From NCBI RefSeq assembly GCF_029428675.1, contig NZ_JAJNEL010000001.1:2232001-2296000 (forward strand): 64,000 bases of DNA, read 5' to 3'. Positions 44,889 to 52,763 of this stretch are shown piece after piece. How positions within the stretch are numbered: position 1 is the first letter of the stretch; each line of letters opens with the position of its first letter. Position numbers and translations under genes: made by a program. Origin of the DNA: Streptomyces sp. JH14 (GTDB taxonomy: Bacteria; Actinomycetota; Actinomycetes; Streptomycetales; Streptomycetaceae). The notes beneath the pieces were generated by a model that was not told where the DNA came from, did not search any database, and was given only the letters and a program-made list of their open reading frames with translations.

Positions 44889-45365
44889 TCACGTCCACGA
44901 GGTGTAACCACCGTCCACGCGTACCGCGTTGATGCCGCTGATGTGCCGGGCTCCGCAGCGGTCCTGGGGCAGCACGAGCTGGGGTCCGGCGCGGTCGAGC
45001 GGGTTGTCGTCGATGCTGACGGCGAGCAGGACCGCGGCACGGCCGAAGTCCGGGTCGATCTCCGCCCAGGAGAGGAGCGCGTGGTGGCCGTCCGCGCCCG
45101 TCACGGCGATCAGGAAGCGCAGGCGGTCCTTGCGCCGGGCGGGGTCGAAGGCGGGGCCGGCGGCGGACAGGACGTCGTGCAGCAGTGGTCCCGTGAAGCC
45201 GTGGTGCTGGACGCCGCTGGTCGCGCACTCGAAGCTGACCCGCGCGCGATGCTGGGGCCAGGCGAGCAGGTCCGACACGGTCAGCCGGGCCGGGCGCGCA
45301 AGGTCCCCGGTCAGGGCGAGCTCCGCCACCGGATCGGCAGCCCGTCGCGTCAAGGGCTGGCTCAC
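44889..45365 (-). CDS. Molybdopterin-dependent oxidoreductase domain protein
   Basis: The 158-residue protein resembles the molybdopterin-binding domain of sulfite-oxidase-like enzymes: LTGDLARPARLTVSDLLAWPQHRARVSFECATSGVQHHGFTGPLLHDVLSAAGPAFD at the start and DDNPLDRAGPQLVLPQDRCGARHISGINAVRVDGGYTSW at the end. It lacks a signal peptide and the dimerisation domain and is much shorter than a full enzyme. It might be a binding protein or a stand-alone domain. The GTG start has GGGGAGG 9 nt upstream. The location between the molybdate regulator and modA supports a molybdenum link. Confidence 0.8.
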   Translation of the reverse strand: MSQPLTRRAADPVAELALTGDLARPARLTVSDLLAWPQHRARVSFECATSGVQHHGFTGPLLHDVLSAAGPAFDPARRKDRLRFLIAVTGADGHHALLSWAEIDPDFGRAAVLLAVSIDDNPLDRAGPQLVLPQDRCGARHISGINAVRVDGGYTSWT

Positions 45366-45492
45366 TGGCCACCACCTCCCCGGGTGACGGTACCCGCACC
45401 CCGGCCCCGTACAAACGCACATGCGCACCCTGCCCGCCAAAGGTCCAGCTCATGCAATGCAACAGAAGACTTCCTCCTTGCATCTGCGGCAG

Positions 45493-45498
45493 TATCAT
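45493..45498 (+). promoter_or_regulatory. -10 box before the modA leader
   Basis: TATCAT ends 6 nt before a GTG (45505) that opens the HTH-like leader frame. The TATCNT - short spacer - start codon - CAG pattern repeats that of the molybdate regulator gene, which suggests a shared origin. Confidence 0.5.
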
Positions 45499-45504
45499 CC
45501 CCAC

Positions 45505-45666
45505 GTGCAGATCCACCGGACCGGAGAGGGGGCCGCCTTGACGGGCGTCAGTGCCGACACGCCCGGGCGCTGGATCGACGGCGGCCGACTGCACGCCGAG
45601 CGCGACGAGCCGGGCCGCCGGATCATCCCCGGGCCGGACACCGATGAACTCAGAGGGAGTGGACCC
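45505..45666 (+). pseudogene. Decayed HTH domain of a molybdate regulator, in frame with modA
   Basis: Reading from GTG 45505 gives VQIHRTGEGAALTGVSADT followed by PGRWIDGGRLHAERDEPGRR. Aligned without gaps to residues 1-49 of the HTH-TOBE regulator at 44242, roughly 23 of 49 positions are identical, including GVSxDT, RW, D, GR, RDE and GRR. The TOBE domain is absent. The frame runs on without a stop into modA, so translation from here would give a HTH-ModA fusion with an internal signal sequence. The modA gene also has its own ribosome site and GTG at 45667. Most likely this is a truncated duplicate kept as a leader. Confidence 0.7.
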
Positions 45667-46500
45667 GTGATATCCCGTTCCGCACGCCGGACCCGCCGAA
45701 CCCTGCAGGTGGCCGGTGCAGGCGCCGCTGCGCTGCTGGCACTGAGCGCCTGCTCCTCGTCCGACGACTCGTCGTCCACGTCGGACTCGTCCGCCTCGGC
45801 GTCCGCGGACGCGTCGAAGGAGCTCTCCGGCACGGTGACCGTGTTCGCCGCCGCCTCGCTCAAGGAGAGCTTCACGACCCTGGGCAAGGAGTTCGAGAAG
45901 GAACACCCCGGCACGAAGGTCACCTTCAACTTCGGTGGCAGCGACAGCCTTGCCGCCGGCATCACCGGTGGCGCCCCGGCCGACGTCTTCGCCGCCGCCA
46001 GCCCCAAGACCATGGCGATCGTCACCGACGCGAAGGACGCGTCCGGCACCCCGGCCACCTTTGTGCGCAACCAGCTGGAGATCGCCACCCTGCCGGGCAA
46101 CCCCCACAAGGTCTCCTCCCTGAAGGACCTCACCAAGTCCGGCCTCAAGGTCGTCCTGTGCGACAAGACCGTGCCGTGCGGCGCCGCCGCGCAGAAGGCC
46201 CTGGACGCCGGCAAACTCGAGCTCACCCCGGTCTCCTACGAGCAGGACGTCAAGAGCGCCCTGACCAAGGTCGAGCTCAAGGAGGCCGACGCCGCGGTCG
46301 TCTACAAGACCGACGTGAAGGCGGCGGGTGACAAGGTCGAGGGCGTGGAGTTCCCCGAGTCGGCCAACGCCATCAACGACTACCCGATCGCCCTGCTCAA
46401 GGACGCGCCCAACGCGGACGCGGCAAAGGCGTTCATCGAACTGGTCCAGTCCGCCGAAGGCCAGAAGGTCCTGACCGAGGCCGGGTTCCTCCAGCCATGA
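45667..46500 (+). CDS. modA: Molybdate ABC transporter substrate-binding lipoprotein
   Basis: The 277-residue precursor has a twin-arginine-like basic start (RRTRRTLQVAG), a hydrophobic core and lipobox LSAC (Cys29). The mature part begins with a Ser/Asp-rich spacer, then ModA motifs: GTVTVFAAASLKESFTTLGKEFEKEHPG, FNFGGSDSLAAGITGGAPADVFAAA and VVLCDKTVPCGAAAQKAL. It binds molybdate or tungstate outside the cell and delivers it to ModB. GTG 45667 has GAGGGAG 7 nt upstream; an in-frame GTG at 45505 would add a HTH-like leader. It overlaps modB by ATGA. Confidence 0.93.
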   Translation: MISRSARRTRRTLQVAGAGAAALLALSACSSSDDSSSTSDSSASASADASKELSGTVTVFAAASLKESFTTLGKEFEKEHPGTKVTFNFGGSDSLAAGITGGAPADVFAAASPKTMAIVTDAKDASGTPATFVRNQLEIATLPGNPHKVSSLKDLTKSGLKVVLCDKTVPCGAAAQKALDAGKLELTPVSYEQDVKSALTKVELKEADAAVVYKTDVKAAGDKVEGVEFPESANAINDYPIALLKDAPNADAAKAFIELVQSAEGQKVLTEAGFLQP

Positions 46501-47354
46501 CCTCGCTTCACAAGTCCGGCGCCGCGGCCGATCCCCTCGCGGGCGAACCGCGGCGCGGACGCGTCCGGGGCCGCCGCCCGGGGGTTCCGCTGCCGCTGCT
46601 GGTGCCCGCGCTGATCGGCCTGGCGTTCCTGCTGCTGCCGCTGGTCGCCCTGCTCGTACGGGCACCGTGGCGCAGCCTGCCCGACCAGCTGACCAGTCCG
46701 GAGGTCTGGCAGGCCCTGCAGCTGTCCCTGCTCTGCGCCACCGCGGCCACTGCGGTGAGCCTGGTCATCGGCGTGCCGCTGGCCTGGCTGCTGGCCCGTA
46801 CGGAGTTCCGCGGACGCCGCCTCGTACGCGCCCTGGTGACCCTGCCGCTGGTCCTTCCCCCGGTGGTCGGCGGTGTGGCACTCCTGATGGCTCTCGGCCG
46901 CAACGGCGTCGTGGGGCAGTGGCTGGACTCCTGGTTCGGGATCACGCTGCCGTTCACCACGGCGGGGGTCGTGGTCGCGGAGGCGTTCGTCGCGATGCCG
47001 TTCCTCGTCATCAGCGTGGAGGGCACGTTGCGGGCCGCGGACCCGCGCTACGAGGAGGCCGCCGCGACCCTGGGTGCCTCCCGCTTCACCGCGTTCCGCC
47101 GGGTCACCCTCCCGCTGATCGCCCCCGGCATCGCGGCCGGATCCGTGCTGGCATGGGCACGCGCGCTGGGCGAGTTCGGCGCGACGATCACCTTCGCGGG
47201 CAACTTCCCGGGCCGTACGCAGACGATGCCGCTGGCCGTGTACCTGGCGCTGCAGAGCGACCCGGCCGCGGCGATCGCGCTGAGTCTGGTGCTGCTGGCC
47301 GTGTCGATCGCCGTCCTGGCCGGCCTTCGGGACCGTTGGATGACCGCGTCATGA
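46497..47354 (+). CDS. modB: Molybdate ABC transporter permease
   Basis: The 285-residue permease has five or six membrane segments after a basic cytoplasmic N-terminus. The EAA loop YEEAAATLGASRFTAFRRVTLPLIAPGIAAG (about residues 182-212) and the following AWARALGEFGATITFAGNFPGRTQTMPLAVY are typical of ModB/CysT proteins. It forms the channel of the molybdate importer. Both ends overlap the neighbouring genes by 4 bp (ATGA), so modABC is one translational unit. Confidence 0.94.
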   Translation: MTSLHKSGAAADPLAGEPRRGRVRGRRPGVPLPLLVPALIGLAFLLLPLVALLVRAPWRSLPDQLTSPEVWQALQLSLLCATAATAVSLVIGVPLAWLLARTEFRGRRLVRALVTLPLVLPPVVGGVALLMALGRNGVVGQWLDSWFGITLPFTTAGVVVAEAFVAMPFLVISVEGTLRAADPRYEEAAATLGASRFTAFRRVTLPLIAPGIAAGSVLAWARALGEFGATITFAGNFPGRTQTMPLAVYLALQSDPAAAIALSLVLLAVSIAVLAGLRDRWMTAS

Positions 47355-48442
47355 AGCCCCGAGACCACGCGGCCACGGGCCCCGCCTCCGGCGTCGTACG
47401 CGGCGAGGGCCTCGATGCCCGTCTCGTCGTGGACCGCGGTTCCTTCCGGCTCGACGTCGCGCTGACCGCCGCCCCCGGTGACGTCGTCGCGCTGCTCGGC
47501 CCCAACGGCGCCGGGAAGACCACCGCGCTGCGCGCGCTGGCCGGGCTCACCCCGCTCACCGGCGGCCATCTGCGCCTCGACGGCGCCTCGTTGGACCGTA
47601 CGCCGCCCGAGTCCCGGCCGGTCGGAGTCGTCTTCCAGGACTATCTGCTCTTCCCGCATCTGACCGCCCTCGACAACGTCGCCTTCGGCCCCCGGTGCCA
47701 GGGCGCGTCCAGGGCCGAGGCCCGGGCCCAGGCCGCGGAGTGGCTGGACCACATGGGTCTCGCCGACCATGCCGGTGACAGGCCCCGCCGGCTCTCCGGC
47801 GGCCAGGCCCAACGCGTCGCCCTGGCCCGCGCCCTGGCGACCCGTCCCCGGCTGCTGCTCCTCGACGAACCGCTCGCCGCCCTCGACGCCCGCACCCGTC
47901 TGGACGTGCGCGCTCAACTGCGCCGCCGTCTGGCGGAGTTCGAAGCGGTCGCGGTGCTGGTCACGCACGATCCGCTGGACGCCATGGTGCTCGCCGACCG
48001 CCTCGTCGTCATCGAGCACGGCCGTATCGTCCAGGAGGGCGCCCCTTCCGACATCGCCCGTCACCCGCGTACGGACTACATCGCCCAGCTGGTCGGCCTG
48101 AACCTCTACCGGGGGCGGGCCGAGGGCCACACGGTACGACTCGACGCGGGACCCGCCGCCACCACCACCGAGGACCTCACCGGCCCCGTCTTCGTCGCCT
48201 TCCCGCCGAGCGCCGTGACCCTGTACCGCGACCGCCCCACAGGGTCCAGTGCGCGCAACCTGTGGCGCTGCGAGGTGGCCGGCCTGGAGACCCACGGCGA
48301 CCGGATCCGCGCGGGCCTCACCGGCGAACTCCCCCTCGCCGCCGACCTGACCACGGTCGCCGCGGCCGAGCTCGACCTGCACCCGGGCGCCACGGTCTGG
48401 GCGACGGTCAAAGCGACCCAGACGCACGCGTACCCCGCCTGA
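47351..48442 (+). CDS. modC: Molybdate ABC transporter ATP-binding protein
   Basis: The 363-residue ATPase has Walker A GPNGAGKTTA, Q-loop FQDYLLFPHL, signature LSGGQAQRVALARAL, Walker B LLLLDEPLAALD and H-loop VTHD in the first 240 residues. A C-terminal TOBE-like regulatory domain follows (about 280-360: FVAFPPSAVTLYRDRPTGSSARNLWRCEVAGLETHGDRIRAGL), which in ModC binds molybdate and inhibits transport. It is the last gene of modABC. Confidence 0.93.
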   Translation: MKPRDHAATGPASGVVRGEGLDARLVVDRGSFRLDVALTAAPGDVVALLGPNGAGKTTALRALAGLTPLTGGHLRLDGASLDRTPPESRPVGVVFQDYLLFPHLTALDNVAFGPRCQGASRAEARAQAAEWLDHMGLADHAGDRPRRLSGGQAQRVALARALATRPRLLLLDEPLAALDARTRLDVRAQLRRRLAEFEAVAVLVTHDPLDAMVLADRLVVIEHGRIVQEGAPSDIARHPRTDYIAQLVGLNLYRGRAEGHTVRLDAGPAATTTEDLTGPVFVAFPPSAVTLYRDRPTGSSARNLWRCEVAGLETHGDRIRAGLTGELPLAADLTTVAAAELDLHPGATVWATVKATQTHAYPA

Positions 48443-48588
48443 TCCCGGCACCTGGCGCCGTGGTGACGGCGTGCAGGCATCGGATGCACGTACTGCGGCC
48501 CCGGACACCCGCCCGATATGCAGCCTTCGTACTCACATGCGAATCTGAAAGGGCCCAATGTCCGAGAGCCGGTACAGGAGGCATGATC

Positions 48589-48762
48589 GTGAGCAAGAAG
48601 CAGAGTCGGCAGAACCGCGGTGCCCGCACTGGCGGCCATGAACGCAGCGCTGCTGTGGAGACGAAGGAGCAGCAGCCGCACACGACGGCCGCTCCCGACA
48701 CAGTGCGCTCGATCCAGGAGCCGGTCGCCCACAGGAAGCAGCGGAAGTTCGGTCACAACTGA
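48589..48762 (+). CDS. Small hydrophilic protein of unknown function
   Basis: A GTG start at 48589 has a perfect AGGAGG 7 nt upstream and opens a 57-codon frame (VSKKQSRQNRGARTGGHERSAAVETKEQQPHTTAAP...). The product is strongly basic, rich in Lys, Arg and Gln, with no hydrophobic or cysteine motif, and is probably disordered. An ATG two codons upstream (48583) is too close to the ribosome site. The gene is alone on its strand. Short basic proteins like this are common in Streptomyces but their role is unknown to me. Confidence 0.6.
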   Translation: MSKKQSRQNRGARTGGHERSAAVETKEQQPHTTAAPDTVRSIQEPVAHRKQRKFGHN

Positions 48763-48945
48763 TCCCTGGCGGGTCGACCGCCATCGGGACAGCAGTGTCA
48801 GGGCACCCCTGAGAGGGCCGCCAAAGGGCCCGCTCGGGGGCGTCTGCCGTGCGCGGCCTTCTTGCCGTACGCGATCGGGCGCACGCGCCCGCGACCGGCA
48901 CACCCGCCGAAGGGGCAGGCGCCTGCCGGAAACGCCCCGCAGCGG

Positions 48946-51900
48946 TCAGGGCACTGTCTGCTCCGTCCAGATGCACTTGCCGGTGGCGGTGTAGCGCGCA
49001 CCCCAGCGCTGGGCCAGGGCGGCGACGAGCTGCAGGCCGCGGCCGCCCTCGTCGGTCTCGGCCGCATGGCGGATCCGGGGTGTGGTCAGGCTGCCGTCGG
49101 AGACTTCGCAGATCAGGCCCTCCGCCCGGAGCAGGCGCAGGCCGATCGGGCTTCTGCCGTACCGGACGGCATTGCCGACCAGCTCGCTGACCAGGAGTTC
49201 CGCGGTCATGGCGAGTTCGTCGAGCTGCCAGTCGGCCAGCTGGTCCCGTACGTGGTGGCGGGCCTCCTGCGCGGCGATCGGGCCGTCGGAGAGGACCCAG
49301 CCGGCGATGGAGTCGGCCGGGATCGCCCGGGTGCGGGCCACGAGCAGCGCCGCGTCGTCCGTGAGCTGCTGGCCCGGCAGCAGCTCGGCGAGGACGTCGT
49401 CGCAGAGCCGCTCCAGTGATGCGGCCTCGTCCTCGTCCGGTACAGGGCCCCCGGCGGCCAGCGCCTTCGCCAGGTGGACCATGCCCCGGTCGATGTCCCG
49501 GGTGGCGGATTCGATCAGCCCGTCCGTGTAGAGCACCAGCAGGCTTCCCTCCGGGAGGACCGCCTCGGTGGTCTCGAACGGCGGAAGAGCGGCGCCCAGC
49601 GGCGGGTCCGGCGGGCGCGTGAGGAATTCGGTGGTGCCGTCCGGGTACACGACCGCCGGTGGGGGGTGTCCGGCGGAGCCGAAGGTGCACGTACAGGTGA
49701 CGGGGTCGTACACGGCGTACAGGCAGGTGGCGTAGAAGTCGTCGCCGAGGTCGTTCACGACATCGTTGAGGCGGTTGAGGAGCTCGTCCGGCGGGAAGTC
49801 GAGGTCGGCGAGCGTGTGTACGGCGGTGCGCAGCCGGCCCATGGTGGCCGCCTGGGCCAGGCCGTGTCCCATCACGTCGCCGATGACCAGCGCCACCCGG
49901 GCGCCGGACAGCGGGATCACGTCGTACCAGTCGCCGCCGACCTCGACGCCCTCGTTGGCCGGCAGATAGCGGGCGGCGGAGGCCACGGCGGGCAGTGCGG
50001 GCAGGATGTCCGGCAGCAGTCCCCGCTGGAGCTCCTGGGCCCGGGTGTGCTCGGCGTCGAACAGCCGGGCGCGTTCGATGGCCTGCGCCATCAGTCCGCT
50101 GAGTGTGATGAGCAGGCCCCGCTCCTCCCCGCCGAGGTGGCGCGGTTCGGTGAACGAGATGACACAGCACCCGACGAGGCGGCCGGAGACGATCAGCGGC
50201 AGGAAGGCCCAGGCGGCCTTGTTCACCGATGCGGGGGAGACGGCCCTCTCGGGATAGCGCTCGATGTACTCCTCCGCCGAGTCGACGAATATCGGTTCCC
50301 TGGTGCGGTGCACCTCCTCGATCGGGGCGATGCCGGAGACCGGCACCCCGTTGACCGTCTCGAGGAACGACTGCGGATATCCGACCGCCCCCGCGACCCG
50401 GACCATCGCGTCCTCGATGAGATGGAAGACGAGGCCGGAGGCGCCGAACGGCGCCATGACCCGCTCGGCGGTGGCGGTCACCACGTCCTGCATCGTCAGG
50501 GCCTCGGCGAGCGCGCCGGTCAGCTCGCTGATCCGGGCGTTGCGATCGGCCGTGACGCGTTCCGCGGTGGCGGACTCCGCCTCCTGCGAACGGTTCTCGG
50601 TGACATCGGCGAGGTACACCGTCAGGCCGTCCGTCATCGGGACCAGCCGCATGTGGTACCAGCGCCGGTTGGTGGGCCACCGCACGTCGAACCCGCCCGG
50701 TGTGCCGCTGTCGACGGCCCGCCGGTAGGCCGCCTGCAGGCCGAGTTCCACAGCGTCGACGCCGATGTCGGCGAGCGCGTCCCACAGGATCCGGCCGAGC
50801 AGAGCGTACGAGGTGCCCAGCAGACGTTCCGCCTCCGGATTGACGAAGGTGATACGCCATGCGCTGTCGACCGCGAAGAACGCCTCGCTCAGGTTCCGCA
50901 GCGCGCGTCGCACCAAGTCCCGGGCGGTACGGCTCTCGGTGGTGTCCCACACCGTGCCGATCATGCGGTCGGGCTGGCCGTCCTCCCCCGCCAGGACCCG
51001 GCCGCGCGAGGTGACCCAGCCCGAGCTCCCGTCCGGGCGGCGGATCCGGTACTCCACATCGGACACCCGGTGGTTGCGGATCGCCTGGCCGATCTCGACG
51101 AGAAGCCACGGCAGGTCATCGGGGTGGACCAGCCCGGTCCAGGTCTCGAAGCGCTGTCTCTGGGACTGTCCCGCCATGCCGAGAACGGCGAGGGCCGACT
51201 CGTCCCACAGCTGTTCCCCCGTGTCGAGGTCCCATTCCCAGGACCCCACCTTGATCGCTTCCAGTGCCTGCCGGAGCTGGGTGCCGTGCGGTTCCCTGGG
51301 CAGCCGGGTGACCGGCGTATCGTCACGCGTCCGGCCGGCGCCTTCCCGATCCGCATCCGTCCTCTGCTCCCGCAGCCTCAGTGCGGCCCACGCCGCCAGC
51401 ACCTCGACGGCCCCCCGCTGCCGCTGCGTGGGCTGCCCCTTGCCGACGGTGAGCACGGACAGCGCGCCGACCGCCCCGCTCGGGGTGATCAGCGGAACGG
51501 CCAGCACCCCGCTGCCGTCCGGGAGCGCGGAGGTGGGTGACCAGGGGGCGGAGGCGCGGGGCTGATGGCACGGGGCACCGCCGGCGCCCGGAGCGGGTGT
51601 GCTGCCTGATGCGGGGCCCGGTGCGGACCCCGCCGCATCCGGCTCGAACGGGAGGAGCGGCGCATCACGCTCCCAGCCGTCGGTGGCGGGCAGCCACACC
51701 GTCACACCGTCGGTCACCGCGCGAGCGGGCGCGGTCGCGCCGTGCTCGTCGATCTCCTCCCAGTCCTTGGCCACCGTGCGGACCAGCCCGCTGGACGCCA
51801 TCAGCAGCAGCCCCTGGCCCCCGGGGCCCCGTACATGCACCATCCCGCCCAGGCCGTCGGCCTCCGTCACGGCATGTTCCAGCGCAAAACCCAGGAGATC

Positions 51901-51984
51901 GGCACCCCCCAGTTCACTGCCTGCTTCGATGATCATCCGAAGTCGAGCCGCGCCGGCCTCGTCCATGAGGAGCTGCTCAGCCAT
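48946..51984 (-). CDS. Multi-sensor SpoIIE-type phosphatase with GAF/PAS and ATPase domains (1)
   Basis: The 1,012-residue protein has, in order, a GAF-like domain (about 15-205, with a Pro/Gly-rich loop), two PAS domains (about 235-360 and 365-480), a second GAF (about 495-660), a SpoIIE/PP2C domain (about 690-890: GVEVGGDWYDVIPLSGARVALVIGDVMGHG, GSLLVLYTDGLIES) and a HATPase_c domain of the RsbW type (about 905-1010: ELVGNAVRYG, DEGGRGLQLVAAL). Such proteins control sigma factors by dephosphorylating anti-sigma antagonists and, through the ATPase domain, by phosphorylation or binding. No partner gene is beside it. A paralogue of similar design begins at 59002. Confidence 0.9.
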   Translation of the reverse strand: MAEQLLMDEAGAARLRMIIEAGSELGGADLLGFALEHAVTEADGLGGMVHVRGPGGQGLLLMASSGLVRTVAKDWEEIDEHGATAPARAVTDGVTVWLPATDGWERDAPLLPFEPDAAGSAPGPASGSTPAPGAGGAPCHQPRASAPWSPTSALPDGSGVLAVPLITPSGAVGALSVLTVGKGQPTQRQRGAVEVLAAWAALRLREQRTDADREGAGRTRDDTPVTRLPREPHGTQLRQALEAIKVGSWEWDLDTGEQLWDESALAVLGMAGQSQRQRFETWTGLVHPDDLPWLLVEIGQAIRNHRVSDVEYRIRRPDGSSGWVTSRGRVLAGEDGQPDRMIGTVWDTTESRTARDLVRRALRNLSEAFFAVDSAWRITFVNPEAERLLGTSYALLGRILWDALADIGVDAVELGLQAAYRRAVDSGTPGGFDVRWPTNRRWYHMRLVPMTDGLTVYLADVTENRSQEAESATAERVTADRNARISELTGALAEALTMQDVVTATAERVMAPFGASGLVFHLIEDAMVRVAGAVGYPQSFLETVNGVPVSGIAPIEEVHRTREPIFVDSAEEYIERYPERAVSPASVNKAAWAFLPLIVSGRLVGCCVISFTEPRHLGGEERGLLITLSGLMAQAIERARLFDAEHTRAQELQRGLLPDILPALPAVASAARYLPANEGVEVGGDWYDVIPLSGARVALVIGDVMGHGLAQAATMGRLRTAVHTLADLDFPPDELLNRLNDVVNDLGDDFYATCLYAVYDPVTCTCTFGSAGHPPPAVVYPDGTTEFLTRPPDPPLGAALPPFETTEAVLPEGSLLVLYTDGLIESATRDIDRGMVHLAKALAAGGPVPDEDEAASLERLCDDVLAELLPGQQLTDDAALLVARTRAIPADSIAGWVLSDGPIAAQEARHHVRDQLADWQLDELAMTAELLVSELVGNAVRYGRSPIGLRLLRAEGLICEVSDGSLTTPRIRHAAETDEGGRGLQLVAALAQRWGARYTATGKCIWTEQTVP

Positions 51985-52201
51985 CGCTCACTTTCCCTCC
52001 GCGATCCCGCGTAGGGCAGGGCACCCGGAATGAGTGTTTTGTACTTTCTCAGTGTACTGACGCGTCGCCCACGCGTACCGCTGGAACAGCCCTGCCGAAG
52101 CACCGGGGGAGGCGGCCGCCTGCCGGTGAGGCGTGCCGCCTCTCGTCCGGCGTCGTACGGCCGCCGGGATCCGGGCACGACGGCGAGCTGAGGGTCCCGC
52201 C

Positions 52202-52660
52202 CTACGCGGCGGCGGCGACCAGCAGCGCGAAGGCACCGGCCGAGAGCGCCGTGCGGATCCGGTGGAGGGTGTTCCAGCGGGACTCGAACGCCCGGCGGGC
52301 CGCGCTGTCGTCGCCGCCCTCGGCTGCCGCGAGCGCGGAATTGAGCGGGATGTTGCCGGCTGCGGTGACCAGATGGCTGAGCACCGCGCAGGCCAGCCCG
52401 CCCGCGACGAGACCCTGCTCGGCGGCGGTCCGGCCGTCGACCGGTACGACGAGGGCGGCGACCGGGAAGGCGACCGCACCGAGAAACAGGACCAGGAAGA
52501 CCGGTCCCGGCACCTTCTCGTTGAAGCGGCGCATCGCGTCGGCGAACCTGTCGTCCGGCAGCGCCTTGAGGCCGGGCATGACCCCGGTCAGGAAGCTCAG
52601 CATGAAGCCGGCGTACAGGCCGGTGGCGAGGACGGCGAGCGCGAGCATCAGGGAGGTCAT
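52202..52660 (-). CDS. DUF1772-type membrane protein
   Basis: The 152-residue protein has four membrane segments: MTSLMLALAVLATGLYAGFMLSFLTGVMPGL, PVFLVLFLGAVAFPVAALVV, GLVAGGLACAVLSHLVTAAGNIPLN and the C-terminal TALSAGAFALLVAAAA. The phrases ADAMRRFNEKVPGP and NIPLN match the DUF1772 (anthrone-oxygenase-like) family. Members of that family include accessory enzymes of polyketide pathways, but most are uncharacterised. The ATG at 52660 is chosen over an upstream ATG (MCAM) by hydrophobic-segment position. Confidence 0.78.
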   Translation of the reverse strand: MTSLMLALAVLATGLYAGFMLSFLTGVMPGLKALPDDRFADAMRRFNEKVPGPVFLVLFLGAVAFPVAALVVPVDGRTAAEQGLVAGGLACAVLSHLVTAAGNIPLNSALAAAEGGDDSAARRAFESRWNTLHRIRTALSAGAFALLVAAAA

Positions 52661-52763
52661 GGCGCACATCATCGCGTGGCGGGAGCGGGCTGTGCAGCCC
52701 TTTCCGTACGGCCGCCGCACAGCCGCCCACCGCCCCTCCCCCGAAGGGCCTCCCGCTCCCGGG

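Noticed and set aside
44833..46665. Long minus-strand frame spanning the molybdopterin-domain gene and modA.
   Set aside because: It crosses the divergent modA promoter and is antisense to a conserved lipoprotein gene; the true gene on that strand is the 158-residue protein at 44889-45365.
52030..52062. TCAGTGTACTGA-like palindrome before the first SpoIIE-type gene as a second PadR operator.
   Set aside because: It resembles the PadR site only over a few bases and is not a perfect palindrome.
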